A stretch of DNA of 64,000 bases from Clostridiaceae bacterium OM02-2AC (GCA_003481775.1 QULU01000004.1:1-64000); one strand, 5' to 3'. Counted from the first letter of the stretch, positions 32,198 to 41,987 are shown. The notes: generated from the sequence alone by a model not told the origin. Translations and numbers: made by a program.

Positions 32198-34087
32198 CTA
32201 ATCCAGCTCCAATCCCCCGGTATACAGCTGATAATACGTTCCCCGCTCCTTCATCAGCTTCTCATGATTTCCACGCTCAATGATCTTCCCCTGATCCATC
32301 ACCATAATCACATCGGAATTTCTGATTGTGGATAGCCGATGCGCAATGACAAACACCGTTCTTCCCTCCATCAGCTTATCCATACCATCCTGCACAATTT
32401 TCTCGGTACGGGAATCAATCGAGCTTGTTGCCTCATCCAGAATTAGAACTGGTGAATTCGCAAGCGCTGCTCTGGCAATCGACAACAGCTGTCGCTGCCC
32501 CTGAGAAAGAGAAGCGCCATCTCCGCTGATCACCGTATCATAGCCATGCTCCAGATGCCGTATAAAGCCATGTGCATTCGCAAGCTTTGCCGCCGCAATC
32601 ACTTCCTCATCCGTTGCAGTTGCCTTGCCGTATCGGATATTATCCCGAATCGTACCGGTAAACAGATGTGTATCCTGCAATACGATGCCCAAAGACCTTC
32701 TCAGATCATCCTTCTTAATCAGCTTGATATCAATGCCATCATACGTAATCGTCCCCTTTTGTATATCATAGAATCGGTTGATCAAATTGGTGATTGTGGT
32801 TTTCCCTGCACCTGTAGCACCGACAAAGGCTACCTTTTGGCCACGCTCAGCGTACAGCTTGATGTTATACAGAATCTGCTTATTCTCATGATAGCCAAAA
32901 TTCACATCATCAAATATGATATTTCCAACCAGAGGAACATACTGCACAGCCCCATCTCTTCGCGGATGCCGCCACGCCCATTTCCCTGTCGGCACCTCAC
33001 TCTCAATCAGCTCACCGTCAACCTCCTGCACATTAGCAAGCGTTACCAGACCATCATCCAGCTCCAGACCTTCATCCATCAATGCAAAGATGCGGGAAGC
33101 ACCTGCGGATGCCATAATAACGGAATTTAACTGCTGGGATATCTGCGTAATCGGCATAGTGAAGGATCGATTCAGCTGCAGGAAGGATGCAAGACCTCCT
33201 AGAGTCAGACCACCGATACCATTGATAGCGACCAGACCGCCGAGCAATGCCGTCAATACATAGGATATATTCCCCAGATTTCCCATGACCGGCATCAGGA
33301 TATTTGCAAATTTATTCGCCTGATAAGCACTGTCAAACAGCTGCTCATTCACCTGATCAAAGCCATCCTTTGTTTCCTGCTCATGCGTAAACACCTTAAT
33401 GACCTTCTGCCCGCTCATCATCTCTTCAATATAGCCGTTCACAACACCGAGATCGCTCTGCTGGCGTTTGAAATAAACAGCACTCTGTCCTGCGATTTTA
33501 GACATTGCCGTCTTCATGACGATTACCATAACCACGACAATGACCGTCAGATAAAGACTCAGCACACACATAGAAAGAAAGACACTCACGACAGTAATCG
33601 CGCTCGACAGCAGCTGTGGAATACTTTGTGAAATCACCTGCCGCAGTGTATCCGTATCATTCGTATACACGGACATGATATCCCCATGATGATGTGTATC
33701 AAAATAGCGAATTGGCAGCTTTTCCATATGCGCAAATAAATCATCACGTATCCGCTTCATCGTCCCCTGTGCCACATTGATCAAAATTTTGGCATACAGA
33801 TATGTCGAAGCAATGCCGCATGCATAGATGGCAGCCATAGTACACAATGCCTGAAACAGAGGTCCGAAATCAGCCGGTCCGCTGGATGCCAGAATTGGTG
33901 CGATATAATCATCAATCAGACTTTTCAGAAACAGGGAGCTTGCCACCGTTGCCAGAGAACTGATGATAATGAAAATCAACACAAAGAAACAGGAAGCCTT
34001 GTAATTGTGAATGACATAACCACACAGACGCGTCAACACCTGCATGGAATCGCGATCCGCTTTGACCTTGTTTTTCTTAATCTGCAT
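32198..34087 (-). CDS. ABC exporter half-transporter (canonical Walker B partner)
   Basis: A 629-residue half-transporter: six membrane spans in the first 350 residues, then a nucleotide-binding domain with Walker A GATGAGKTT, signature SLSQGQRQ and Walker B VLILDEATSS. Its Walker B keeps the catalytic Glu, while the signature has Gln instead of Gly (LSQGQ). That is the complement of the partner encoded upstream, giving the asymmetric heterodimer of the LmrCD/BmrCD/TM287-288 kind, usually a multidrug exporter. The start at 34087 has GGAGGT eight bases upstream and overlaps the partner's end by 11 bases. The gene pair is preceded by marR. Confidence 0.93.
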   Translation of the reverse strand: MQIKKNKVKADRDSMQVLTRLCGYVIHNYKASCFFVLIFIIISSLATVASSLFLKSLIDDYIAPILASSGPADFGPLFQALCTMAAIYACGIASTYLYAKILINVAQGTMKRIRDDLFAHMEKLPIRYFDTHHHGDIMSVYTNDTDTLRQVISQSIPQLLSSAITVVSVFLSMCVLSLYLTVIVVVMVIVMKTAMSKIAGQSAVYFKRQQSDLGVVNGYIEEMMSGQKVIKVFTHEQETKDGFDQVNEQLFDSAYQANKFANILMPVMGNLGNISYVLTALLGGLVAINGIGGLTLGGLASFLQLNRSFTMPITQISQQLNSVIMASAGASRIFALMDEGLELDDGLVTLANVQEVDGELIESEVPTGKWAWRHPRRDGAVQYVPLVGNIIFDDVNFGYHENKQILYNIKLYAERGQKVAFVGATGAGKTTITNLINRFYDIQKGTITYDGIDIKLIKKDDLRRSLGIVLQDTHLFTGTIRDNIRYGKATATDEEVIAAAKLANAHGFIRHLEHGYDTVISGDGASLSQGQRQLLSIARAALANSPVLILDEATSSIDSRTEKIVQDGMDKLMEGRTVFVIAHRLSTIRNSDVIMVMDQGKIIERGNHEKLMKERGTYYQLYTGGLELD

Positions 34088-35816
34088 CCTCATCACCTCC
34101 CTTTACCTGTTGTGTACGATAAACCTCCTGATAAATTTTATTCGTCTTTAACAGCTCCGCGTGCGTTCCAACGCCGTTGATTTTCCCGTCATCCAGCACC
34201 AGAATCCTGTCTGCATCCTCAATGGAGGAGATACGCTGCGATATGATCAGCTTTGTAATATCCGGGATATCCTCACAAAACGCCTTTCGTATCAGATAAT
34301 CTGTCCGTGTATCCACAGCGCTTGTGGAATCATCCAGAATCAGAATCTTTGGATTCTTCAGTAAAGCTCTGGCAATACAAAGACGCTGTTTCTGTCCTCC
34401 GGAGACATTGCTTCCACCCTGTTCTATATGCGTATCATAGCCGTCCGGAAACCGCTGGATAAATTCATCCGCCTGTGCAAGTCTGCATGCCTGCAGCATT
34501 TCCTCATCACTCGCATTCGGATTTCCCCAGCGCAGATTATCCTTGATCGTACCGCTGAACAGCACGTTATTCTGTAATACCATGGATACCTGATTTCGCA
34601 GTACATCCAAATCATATTCCTTTACATCAACGCCGCCAACGCACAGACTTCCCTTTGTCACATCATATAAGCGTGGTATCAGCTGTACAAAGGAGGACTT
34701 TCCACTTCCTGTTCCTCCAAGTATCCCGATTGTTTCTCCGGAGCGGATATGCAAATCAATATCCTCCAGAGAATCTGCTTCCTGATCCGCACTGTACGCA
34801 AAGCTGACATGATGAAAATCAATCGAACCATCCTTCACCTCGGTAACAGCCTGCGTAGGAGAAACAATATCACTCTTTTCATCCAGTACCTCATCAATAC
34901 GCTGTACAGACGCAAAGCTCATGGACAGCATAACAAAAATCATAGACAGCATCATCAGTGACATCAGGATATTCGTCGTATAGGTCATCATACTCATCAG
35001 CTCACCGGTTGTCATGGAACCACCGACAATCATTCTTGCCCCCAGCCAGGAAATTGCAAGGATACTGGCATACATGGAAAGCTGCATCGCCGGAGAGTTG
35101 AAAATCAGAATATTCTCTGCTTTTTTAAACATGCGGTAAATATTGTAGGACGCCTTGTTAAACTTTGAGATTTCATAATCCTCCTTCACATACGCCTTTA
35201 CGACACGCATATTCGTGATATTTTCCTGTACACTTGCATTCAAATCATCATACTTGTTAAATACCTGCAGGAAAATTGGATGTGCAAATTTCATAATAAA
35301 AATCAACACGATTCCCAGAAAGGCAATCGCATACAGAAATACCATGGACAGCTCGGCATTGATCACGAATGTCATCGCCATGGCGCAAATCAGTGTCAGT
35401 GGAGCACGCACACACATGCGCAACACCATCTGATAAGCATTTTGTATATTGGTAACATCTGTCATAAGACGGGTAACCAGACCTGCTGTGGAAAACCTGT
35501 CAATATTGTGAAACGAGAAATCCTGAATATTATAGAACATCGCTCTGCGCAGATTCTTGGCAAAGCCTGCAGATGCATAGGCTGCACATTTCCCCGACAT
35601 GGCACCGCAGAATAAAGAGCCGAAGGCTGCCGCAATCATAAGGAGTCCATATTTTGTCACTTCCGTCATATCGCCCTGACTCACGCCTTTATCAATGATA
35701 AAGGACATCAAAAACGGCAGTGAAATTTCCAGTACAACTTCTCCCACCATGAAGATCGGAGCGAGAAAGGAGGATTTCTTGTATTCTTTTACTTCCTGTA
35801 AAATTCGTTTGATCAT
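34077..35816 (-). CDS. ABC exporter half-transporter (degenerate Walker B partner)
   Basis: A 579-residue half-transporter with six membrane spans and a nucleotide-binding domain: Walker A GGTGSGKSS, signature NVSGGQKQR and Walker B ILILDDSTSA. The catalytic Glu after Walker B is replaced by Asp, as in the non-hydrolysing site of heterodimeric exporters, so it is expected to pair with the next gene product. Start at 35816 gives eight bases from AAGGAG; the upstream ATG would abut it. MarR is 54 bp upstream on the same strand. Confidence 0.93.
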   Translation of the reverse strand: MIKRILQEVKEYKKSSFLAPIFMVGEVVLEISLPFLMSFIIDKGVSQGDMTEVTKYGLLMIAAAFGSLFCGAMSGKCAAYASAGFAKNLRRAMFYNIQDFSFHNIDRFSTAGLVTRLMTDVTNIQNAYQMVLRMCVRAPLTLICAMAMTFVINAELSMVFLYAIAFLGIVLIFIMKFAHPIFLQVFNKYDDLNASVQENITNMRVVKAYVKEDYEISKFNKASYNIYRMFKKAENILIFNSPAMQLSMYASILAISWLGARMIVGGSMTTGELMSMMTYTTNILMSLMMLSMIFVMLSMSFASVQRIDEVLDEKSDIVSPTQAVTEVKDGSIDFHHVSFAYSADQEADSLEDIDLHIRSGETIGILGGTGSGKSSFVQLIPRLYDVTKGSLCVGGVDVKEYDLDVLRNQVSMVLQNNVLFSGTIKDNLRWGNPNASDEEMLQACRLAQADEFIQRFPDGYDTHIEQGGSNVSGGQKQRLCIARALLKNPKILILDDSTSAVDTRTDYLIRKAFCEDIPDITKLIISQRISSIEDADRILVLDDGKINGVGTHAELLKTNKIYQEVYRTQQVKGGDEDAD

Positions 35817-35837
35817 CGTTGTCATCTCCTTTTCGAT

Positions 35838-35849
35838 AGCATGCTATGT
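35838..35849. promoter_or_regulatory. Probable MarR operators (pair with about 36328-36341)
   Basis: ATAGCATGCTAT, a perfect palindrome, lies just upstream of the first exporter gene; ATAGCACGCTAT, one base different, lies upstream of marR. Matching half sites ATAGC at both places suit autoregulation and exporter control by the MarR protein between them. Confidence 0.55.
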
Positions 35850-35869
35850 ATTTTGTGATAAGAAAAGCA

Positions 35870-36298
35870 TCAGCTTTTCTGATGAAGCATTTTCAGAAGG
35901 CAGCTCTGCATACATGCGATTTCCTCATCATTTAATGCAGAAACGAGTTCCTCTTCATTTTCCTTGAATTTTTTTCTGAGAATCTTATCCAGCTCCAGGG
36001 CCTGTTCACTGACCACAATATTCTTCACCCTCGCATCCTTTGCACTTGCGACACGATGAATCAGTCCCTTATGCTCCAGACGATTGAGAATACCGGTTAC
36101 CGATGGATTGGAAATGTCCATTGCTTCCTCGATGTCCTTTTGATGTACCTGTTGATGACGCTCTGTAGCCTTAAACAGATAAATCAGCGTGAAGGTCTGG
36201 GAAGCGGTTAAATCAAATTCTGCAAAAATAGTATTCAGCTTTGCCTGATTCATCAGAAACACCTGCTTGATGAGATACCCGATATGATATTCTGCCAT
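35870..36298 (-). CDS. MarR-family regulator
   Basis: A 142-residue winged-helix regulator. The recognition part is IEEAMDISNPSVTGILNRLE and the wing follows as GLIHRVASAKDARVKNIVVS; the ends are the usual dimer helices. It probably represses the two exporter genes that follow it in the same direction. GAGGTG precedes the ATG. A TATAGC-type palindrome (TAGCATGCTATG, about 35838) between marR and the first ABC gene and a similar ATAGCACGCTATGA (about 36328) upstream of marR look like its operators. Confidence 0.9.
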   Translation of the reverse strand: MAEYHIGYLIKQVFLMNQAKLNTIFAEFDLTASQTFTLIYLFKATERHQQVHQKDIEEAMDISNPSVTGILNRLEHKGLIHRVASAKDARVKNIVVSEQALELDKILRKKFKENEEELVSALNDEEIACMQSCLLKMLHQKS

Positions 36299-36492
36299 GC
36301 TTTCACCTCACACCTCGTCAGCTAATATATAGCACGCTATGAATTATACACCTGCTTTCCTTCCATGTCAAATGCTTTCCCGTCTGTCTGCCGCCTCGTT
36401 CTCACTATGATTTCTTACCTATAGGATTTCCTCCTGCTTCTTTTCCATCCTTACGGCGATGAAAGCATTCTGGTTTTCTACAGCATTCTATT

Positions 36493-36529
36493 AAAAAAGA
36501 ATACACCCTAAATTCACTAGGATGCATTC
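36493..36529 (-). terminator. Terminator overlapping the glycosyltransferase stop
   Basis: GAATACACCCTA (36499-36510) pairs with TAGGATGCATTC (36518-36529) over 12 positions including two G-U pairs, with T6 next on the minus strand. It includes the stop codon and ends the collagen-glycosyltransferase unit. Confidence 0.75.
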
Positions 36530-37587
36530 CCGAAAAATTTTCGATTTTGTTGTACTGCAGTGCTGTCCGGCTTGTATCTGCCTGCAATGTCATTATAATG
36601 CATAGATGCCTGTCGGTCATGCAGCTGCCAGTAGCAGACACAGAGCTGAATTGCCGGAAGATAACCATAGCAGTCAACACGGACAAAGGCTCCACTTTTG
36701 TCATCGCGCGTACGATGCAGTGCTGTTTCATACCAGAACACCGCTTCCTTCCAGCGTTTTTCATCAAAGAAGTATTTTCCGATATCACAGCAAAGCTCTG
36801 CTCTCGGTGCATCATACTGAAAGCTTCTTAGATATGCCTGCAGCATCTCATCCTTCTGCTGCAGCGCACTGTGACAGTAGCCCATCATTTCACACGCATC
36901 AATGTTGTTTTCCACCCATCCCTGCTTCTCATCCAGAAAGGTTTCAAACACCTGCAAAGCTTCATGGTAGCGTGCATGATAGTACAGCTCTCTTGCATAA
37001 TAGAACTGTTCCCTTGCATCCAGCTGCTTCCCTTCTGCCAGTAGCTTTTCAAAGATGCGAAGATTACGATCGGGATCATTGACATGCAGCTTGCGATGTG
37101 TAATCGCAATGTCCTCATACTGCACCATGCCTGTTAATGGTATCACCTCATGAATGACGCCGCTCCAGCGATGCTGCATTCGCCGGTTCATCAAACGCTC
37201 GCGATAATAGGAAAAGGTAGGATTTCCCTTATCATCAAACGCTGTATGATATTTCATCATTACGATGGAAACCTCCGGCTGCAGTCGCTGCTTCAGCTCC
37301 ACGAGCTGTTCCTGATCCTCCTGCAATATTACATCATCCGCATCCAGCCACATGATAAAATCCTGTGTTGCCTTAGAAAAGGAATAGTTTCGTGCTTTGG
37401 AAAAATCATCGCACCATGCAAAATCGTAAATTTTGTCCGTGAAATCGGCAGCGATCGCCTTGGTTTTATCTGTACTACCGGTATCCACAACAATGATTTC
37501 ATCCGCAAAGGAGGTAACACAGGCAAGACAGCGAGCCAGAACCTCCTCCTCGTTTTTGACAATCATGCAAACACTGATTCCCGCCAT
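36517..37587 (-). CDS. Family 2 glycosyltransferase with TPR-like C-terminus
   Basis: A 356-residue GT2 enzyme: ISVCMIVKNEEEVLARCLAC at the start, VVDTGSTDKT and the DxD-type metal site WLDADD (about residue 97). The C-terminal 180 residues are helical repeats typical of SunS/SgtA-like glycosyltransferases. In Clostridioides difficile a similar enzyme encoded beside bclA3 glycosylates that collagen-like exosporium protein; here too the gene directly follows a collagen-like protein gene, so protein O-glycosylation is the best guess. AAGGGG lies upstream of the ATG. Confidence 0.88.
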   Translation of the reverse strand: MAGISVCMIVKNEEEVLARCLACVTSFADEIIVVDTGSTDKTKAIAADFTDKIYDFAWCDDFSKARNYSFSKATQDFIMWLDADDVILQEDQEQLVELKQRLQPEVSIVMMKYHTAFDDKGNPTFSYYRERLMNRRMQHRWSGVIHEVIPLTGMVQYEDIAITHRKLHVNDPDRNLRIFEKLLAEGKQLDAREQFYYARELYYHARYHEALQVFETFLDEKQGWVENNIDACEMMGYCHSALQQKDEMLQAYLRSFQYDAPRAELCCDIGKYFFDEKRWKEAVFWYETALHRTRDDKSGAFVRVDCYGYLPAIQLCVCYWQLHDRQASMHYNDIAGRYKPDSTAVQQNRKFFGNAS

Positions 37588-37620
37588 ACATCGACCCCTT
37601 TCCCTATCCGGATTCCATTA

Positions 37621-38559
37621 TCAATTGATCTGATAAACGATTAAATAAGCATTGACTGTATTGTTAAAGCTGCATACGTTGACTCCCTGGGCAGTATCAC
37701 TGACCATACGCAGACTGTCTCCCTCACCTAACTCGACAATACAGCTGCCCTGCACAAAGCTTCCTTCACATAGCATCGGTATTCTGGATTCCTCGATGAT
37801 CATCGAACTGTTCAGCTCCAGAGCAACAGCATCCCCTTCACAGGGCTGTGAAGCAAGCAGACAGCCGAACTGCACCACATAGGTACCGGCATGTCCCGCA
37901 ATGACACTTTGATAGTCATCAGAAATCGTAAATCCACTTTGAATAGAGCCTACATCAAATACAAAGGCATCCTGTGCACAGAACTGCTTATCTGTAAAGG
38001 ACTGAAGACTGACAGAAGCAAATTGTACAAGCGGTGCAGATTCTCCGGCTGGACCGGTTGCCCCCTGTGGTCCCTGTGGTCCCTGGGCTCCGGTTGCCCC
38101 GCTGGCTCCCGTTGCGCCACGCTCACCTGGCATTCCCTGCGGACCCGTTGAACCAGTAGGACCCTGAACGCCCGCTACCCCCTGTGGGCCGGTATTCCCC
38201 TGCGGACCACGTAAGCCCTGCAGGCCTTCCCTTCCCTGCGGTCCCTGCAGACCTCTTGGTCCCTGCGGACCCCTAGGACCTCTTGGACCCATAGGACCGG
38301 TAGGTCCAATTCCCGGATACGGGCGTGGCGGACGCGGCGGACGGTTGCAGCCACAGCCGCAGTCACAGGCAGAACCACCGTCACCATCGCAGTCGTAATA
38401 TTCCTGTGCAAAGCCCTGCTCATCTTCTACAGCGCGATTATCGTCAAAATCCCGATCGCATCTGCAGCCACAGTCCTGCTCGGCTTTTGGCTCATCAAAT
38501 CCACGGTAGGAATCGTAGTCGTCATATTCGCAGTTATCGTCATATCTGTTTCGATACAT
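37621..38559 (-). CDS. Collagen-like surface/exosporium protein (BclA-like)
   Basis: 312 residues. The start at 38559 (MYRNRYDD) has AAAGGGG upstream; the longer frame has none. Residues 1-80 are acidic, Tyr/Asp-rich and Cys-rich (CDCGCGC at 66-71), followed by a PRPPRP linker, about 30 Gly-X-Y triplets at 83-173 rich in GPQ/GPR/GAT, and a C-terminal 135-residue beta-type domain resembling the trimerising head of BclA proteins. Such proteins form hair-like fibres on spores. The Cys clusters may crosslink it. The next gene is a glycosyltransferase. Confidence 0.88.
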   Translation of the reverse strand: MYRNRYDDNCEYDDYDSYRGFDEPKAEQDCGCRCDRDFDDNRAVEDEQGFAQEYYDCDGDGGSACDCGCGCNRPPRPPRPYPGIGPTGPMGPRGPRGPQGPRGLQGPQGREGLQGLRGPQGNTGPQGVAGVQGPTGSTGPQGMPGERGATGASGATGAQGPQGPQGATGPAGESAPLVQFASVSLQSFTDKQFCAQDAFVFDVGSIQSGFTISDDYQSVIAGHAGTYVVQFGCLLASQPCEGDAVALELNSSMIIEESRIPMLCEGSFVQGSCIVELGEGDSLRMVSDTAQGVNVCSFNNTVNAYLIVYQIN

Positions 38560-38646
38560 AGCTATTCCCCTTTCAAGAGCTTTTCTTTCCTTACTCACTT
38601 CACTATATGCGCAACCGGGCATTTGTGTTAGTGAAAATGCACACAC

Positions 38647-39753
38647 TTAGGCGATATTCCCAAAACATGACAGTGTTGCTCTTGCAATTTCATACCCATG
38701 CTGCAAAATAGCATCGAAATCAGCTGACGATACCTTTTCCAGTGTCGTCTTATAATCTGCAACCCGCTGGACCTCCGCTTCCTTCATACTGCTGCTGATC
38801 CATGCATCCCTTTGTTCCTTTGGCAACGCACAATGCTGCATAATTTCCTTTACCGTCGTACCGATTTTCAAATAAACACCATTGTGATACCTGCGGAAGA
38901 AATCAATCACCTCCTGAGAACGTAAGGATTCCACCTGATCCATATTGATATCCAGCAGCCGTTTGAGATTTTCGATGGAGAAAGAATATTTTCTGGTCTT
39001 ATGCTCAATGTTACCAGATGCATTGGAAACGATTAGGTAGTTGATATTCCTACGCAGACCGCCATCCTGTTCGGTTGTGAAAAGTGGGTCCAGCCCCATA
39101 TTATCATAGACACCGCCATCCCAAAGATGCAGCACCCGATCCCTCGGCCGGACTGTGATCGTTCCGGTAGCATCCGTCCAGATATACTTGTCTGTTTTCA
39201 GCTTGTAGGGACCAATGAGCACCGGAAATCCGGCACTTGCCGCAACAGCATGTGACAATGCAAAGGACGGGCGCATGACATAGCTGGAATCCCGTTCCCC
39301 CATCCTTGCACTGGTAAAACGGAAATCCTTCCCCGATTCATAAGCGGTCGTATTGATTGTCCATGCCGGACAGATTGCGATATCCTGCAGACAGCCCTTC
39401 ACTGCCCAGCGCTGTTCCATCACCTTCGCCAGAAGATTGACCTTTTTATCCCAGTAATAGGGCTGCAAAAACAGACGAAGCAATGCATGCCACTGAATAT
39501 CCTTCTGTGTGATACATTTCTTAACAGCCGGCAATACCCGTTCCAGAAACTGTGTATCGCTTGGCCATTGATTGGCATTGCAGGCATAGATCAGCCCCAT
39601 ACAGATACTGGCACCGGATACAGTCGAAATATGGGAAACCCTGTCCATAAGCTTCTGTTCCGCAAGAAACCGCAGTACCCCCAGATGATAAATCGCTGCA
39701 CGCATACCGCCGCCGGACAATGCCAGTCCTATATACATTTGTTCTTTTTTCAA
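38647..39753 (-). CDS. Patatin-like phospholipase family protein
   Basis: A 368-residue patatin/FabD-lysophospholipase-like hydrolase. The oxyanion loop SGGGMR is at 13-18, the nucleophile Ser48 sits in SGASIC, where the last Gly of the usual GxSxG is Cys, and the catalytic Asp is in WDGGVYDN. It probably hydrolyses acyl lipids; no signal peptide is seen. The start is TTG behind AAGGGTG. The changed elbow residue may alter activity. Confidence 0.85.
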   Translation of the reverse strand: MKKEQMYIGLALSGGGMRAAIYHLGVLRFLAEQKLMDRVSHISTVSGASICMGLIYACNANQWPSDTQFLERVLPAVKKCITQKDIQWHALLRLFLQPYYWDKKVNLLAKVMEQRWAVKGCLQDIAICPAWTINTTAYESGKDFRFTSARMGERDSSYVMRPSFALSHAVAASAGFPVLIGPYKLKTDKYIWTDATGTITVRPRDRVLHLWDGGVYDNMGLDPLFTTEQDGGLRRNINYLIVSNASGNIEHKTRKYSFSIENLKRLLDINMDQVESLRSQEVIDFFRRYHNGVYLKIGTTVKEIMQHCALPKEQRDAWISSSMKEAEVQRVADYKTTLEKVSSADFDAILQHGYEIARATLSCFGNIA

Positions 39754-39777
39754 ATTTTCACCCTTACTAACGTATGC

Positions 39778-39807
39778 AAAACAGACGGCTGCAGTACCGT
39801 CTGTTTT
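39778..39807. terminator. Perfect hairpin between the 84-residue gene and the patatin gene
   Basis: AAAACAGACGG and CCGTCTGTTTT form an 11-bp perfect stem with an 8-base loop; four T follow on either strand as part of the stem. Likely terminator for the minus-strand gene at 39998-40252. Confidence 0.6.
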
Positions 39808-39997
39808 CGTATGGAGTGATAAATGCTTCTAAATCGCTTCCGATTTCATTTTTCCAGAATGAAGAGCTGTTTGTATTTCTTCGTATACGTATCATCAGAC
39901 AACAGCTGTTTTTTACAGCATTCGCTTTACACAGCCATTCCTTCAAGAACTGGGTTTTAAGTATATGAAGCTTGGGGATGATGGAGAAATCGGAACA

Positions 39998-40252
39998 TCA
40001 AAAAACGCGCAGCGCTTCCTGAATAACATGCAATGCCCTTTGCTCATCCTGTTTGTTTACGTAGAGGTGATACATGGCATCACTGTGTCGTGAATCCTGA
40101 GCAACAGCGCAAGCTCCATGATTGACTGCCGCAAGATTTTTTATTTTCAATGCGTAGACAATCCCTGCTCCCTGTAATGCATAGCGGGCTTTCGCAAGCC
40201 GCTCCATATCGTTTGTCAGCATGACTTCTTTTCGATTCCATATAGCAATCAC
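39998..40252 (-). CDS. Small protein, possibly DUF2007-like
   Basis: An 84-residue protein with GTG start behind GGAGGCGG. The pattern RYALQGAGIVYALKIKN, then DAMYHLYVNKQDEQRALHVI, resembles small ferredoxin-fold signal-transducer-like proteins (DUF2007) in which a strand-helix-strand unit ends in a repeated alanine-rich helix. I would not assign a function. It stands alone, followed by a perfect hairpin. Confidence 0.55.
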   Translation of the reverse strand: MIAIWNRKEVMLTNDMERLAKARYALQGAGIVYALKIKNLAAVNHGACAVAQDSRHSDAMYHLYVNKQDEQRALHVIQEALRVF

Positions 40253-40373
40253 CGTAGACCGCCTCCGATCCTCTTTCCTTTATTATATCCTTTTGATTCA
40301 CCTATGTATATATACAGAAGAGCTTAACTATAGCTTCCTGCATGCCTTATAAAATCCTATGGAATTATGGAAA

Positions 40374-40406
40374 ACAAAAAAAGAGATGCCCTCTTCTATT
40401 GCATTT
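40374..40406 (-). terminator. Terminator after pta
   Basis: On the minus strand AAATGC and GCATCT pair (one G-U) and are followed by CTTTTTTTG, about 90 bp downstream of the pta stop. Confidence 0.55.
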
Positions 40407-40495
40407 CAACAGAATAAGGAATCTCAATAATTCTCCTGCAGCTCGTCATCAGCGTCTGCATGGGGATATACCTTATGATTTTATGATAAGACTGC

Positions 40496-41470
40496 TTAGA
40501 TATCCATGTATTTCTGTGCAGCTGTTACAATGGCCATCTTGAAGACCTCTTCCGCATTACATCCACGGGATAAGTCATTGATTGGTGCATTCAGCCCCTG
40601 CAGAATAGGTCCGATTGCTTCATATCCGCCCAGACGGGATGCAATCTTATAGCCGATATTTCCTGCATCAATATTCGGGAAGATGAAGGTGTTGATGTTA
40701 CCGGCAACCTTAGAATCCGGTGCCTTCAGCTTAGCAACCTCAGGAGCAACTGCACAGTCAAACTGTACTTCACCTTCAACCGCAAAATCCAGAGGCATAC
40801 GCTTCAAACGGGTAGCCGCTTCATTTACCTTCGCAACGCTGGAGCCCTTTGCGGAGCCCAGTGTGGAATAAGACAGCAGTCCGACTCTTGGCTCAATGCC
40901 GAACTGACGAACGGTATGAGCGGTCTGCAGCGTGATTTCAACCAGATCATCTGCACTCGGATCGATATTGATGGAACAGTCTCCCATAACCAGATTTTCT
41001 TCGCCATCCTTCATCAGAATAAAGCAGCTGGAAACGATGGAGTTCCCCGGTCTTGTCTTAATCAGCTGCAATGCAGGACGTACCGTGTCTGCTGTTGAGT
41101 ATGTAGCACCACCAAGCAGACCATCAGCACAACCAAGCTTTACATACATGGTACCAAAAAAGTTTCTGTGCAGACATGCTTCTCTTGCCTGTGCTTCATC
41201 CAGCTTACCTTTACGCAGCTCGATTACCTTTGTTACCATCATATCCATATTCTTGTATTCAATAGGATCCAACGTTTCAATGCCTTCAATATCCCATCCG
41301 TTTGCTGCTGCAGCACCAGCTATTTCCGCACGGTTACCCAGCAATACAGGTACTACGATATCTTCCTTGTGCAGACGGATTGCTGCTTCCAGAATACGCG
41401 GGTCAGAACCTTCCGTAAATACAATACGTGTTCCCTTCCCCTTGATTTTTTCAATTAATGTATTGATCAT
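40496..41470 (-). CDS. pta: Phosphate acetyltransferase
   Basis: A 324-residue Pta of the short type (no N-terminal regulatory domain). It interconverts acetyl-CoA and acetyl phosphate in the cytoplasm, feeding acetate production and ATP formation by acetate kinase. Family blocks: RIVFTEGSDPRILEAA at the start, GLLGGATYSTADTVRPALQ, SSCFILM, LLSYSTLGSAKGSS and NTFIFPNIDAGNIGYKI. Acetate kinase is not in this window. GAGG lies upstream of the ATG. Confidence 0.96.
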   Translation of the reverse strand: MINTLIEKIKGKGTRIVFTEGSDPRILEAAIRLHKEDIVVPVLLGNRAEIAGAAAANGWDIEGIETLDPIEYKNMDMMVTKVIELRKGKLDEAQAREACLHRNFFGTMYVKLGCADGLLGGATYSTADTVRPALQLIKTRPGNSIVSSCFILMKDGEENLVMGDCSINIDPSADDLVEITLQTAHTVRQFGIEPRVGLLSYSTLGSAKGSSVAKVNEAATRLKRMPLDFAVEGEVQFDCAVAPEVAKLKAPDSKVAGNINTFIFPNIDAGNIGYKIASRLGGYEAIGPILQGLNAPINDLSRGCNAEEVFKMAIVTAAQKYMDI

Positions 41471-41828
41471 AAAAAATCCTCACTTTCCTTGCCATATTTT
41501 ATTATACACCGACACTTTGCATAAAAAAAGGAAATTTTCACAAATCAATGATTTCACAAGTGAAAATACAGAATCACAAGTATTCCGGCATTCTTTACAT
41601 ATATACAGGGCTTCACATCCGATATCTATGCAAGCTTCATAAATTTATCTAAACTTGTAATTCCGCCACTTCCCTTGTATATAAAAAAGCTTTTTTCACA
41701 ATCTCGTACATCGTTTATAAACAAATCCTGCTATTCGTGTTCCATTCGGATGCCATCTGTGCTTTGTTCCTGTAGTTCTGAAAAAAACACTTGTAATTTT
41801 ATTCGTGCTGCTCTATAATCTACCCATA
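41471..41828. other. Divergent control region between pta and folT
   Basis: No gene seen. It contains a palindrome TTTCAC-AA-GTGAAA (41552-41565) with another TTTTCACAAA nearby, upstream of a TATAAT box (about 41497-41502, minus strand) suitable for pta, and AT-rich DNA toward the riboswitch. The palindrome may bind a redox or carbon regulator of pta; this is a guess. Confidence 0.4.
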
Positions 41829-41936
41829 AGCAGAGTAGATCAGGAAGCGTTAAGTACCATCTGAACGGGGAGTTGTCAGACGGGCGAAAAGTTTATCTTG
41901 CGGTTTCCTGGTCGCATCCCGCTGTTGCATGAGAAA
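41829..41936 (+). ncRNA. Tetrahydrofolate (THF) riboswitch
   Basis: The block matches the THF-I aptamer in order: P1 arm AGCAG (pairs with CTGTT at 41932-41936 with one wobble), GAGTAGATCAGGAAGCGTTAAG, and the 3' part GCGGTTTCCTGGTCGCATCC. CAGGAA/TTCCTG forms P2. The junction words GTTAAG and GCATCC are the conserved ligand-site segments. It lies about 50 bp in front of a folate transporter gene, the classic context, so it should reduce folT expression when reduced folate is plentiful. Confidence 0.88.
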
Positions 41937-41987
41937 ACTTTTCTTATCTCTTTTCTATATGCAATATCGGAAAGGAGGTATTTTTTT

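Noticed and set aside
38060..38340. Short repeats that might suggest a CRISPR array
   Set aside because: The repeats are triplet-periodic Gly-X-Y codons of irregular spacing, not repeat-spacer units; no cas genes are present.
37652..38561. Several plus-strand frames opposite the collagen-like gene
   Set aside because: They arise from the GC-rich Gly-X-Y repeat read backwards and have no starts with ribosome sites.
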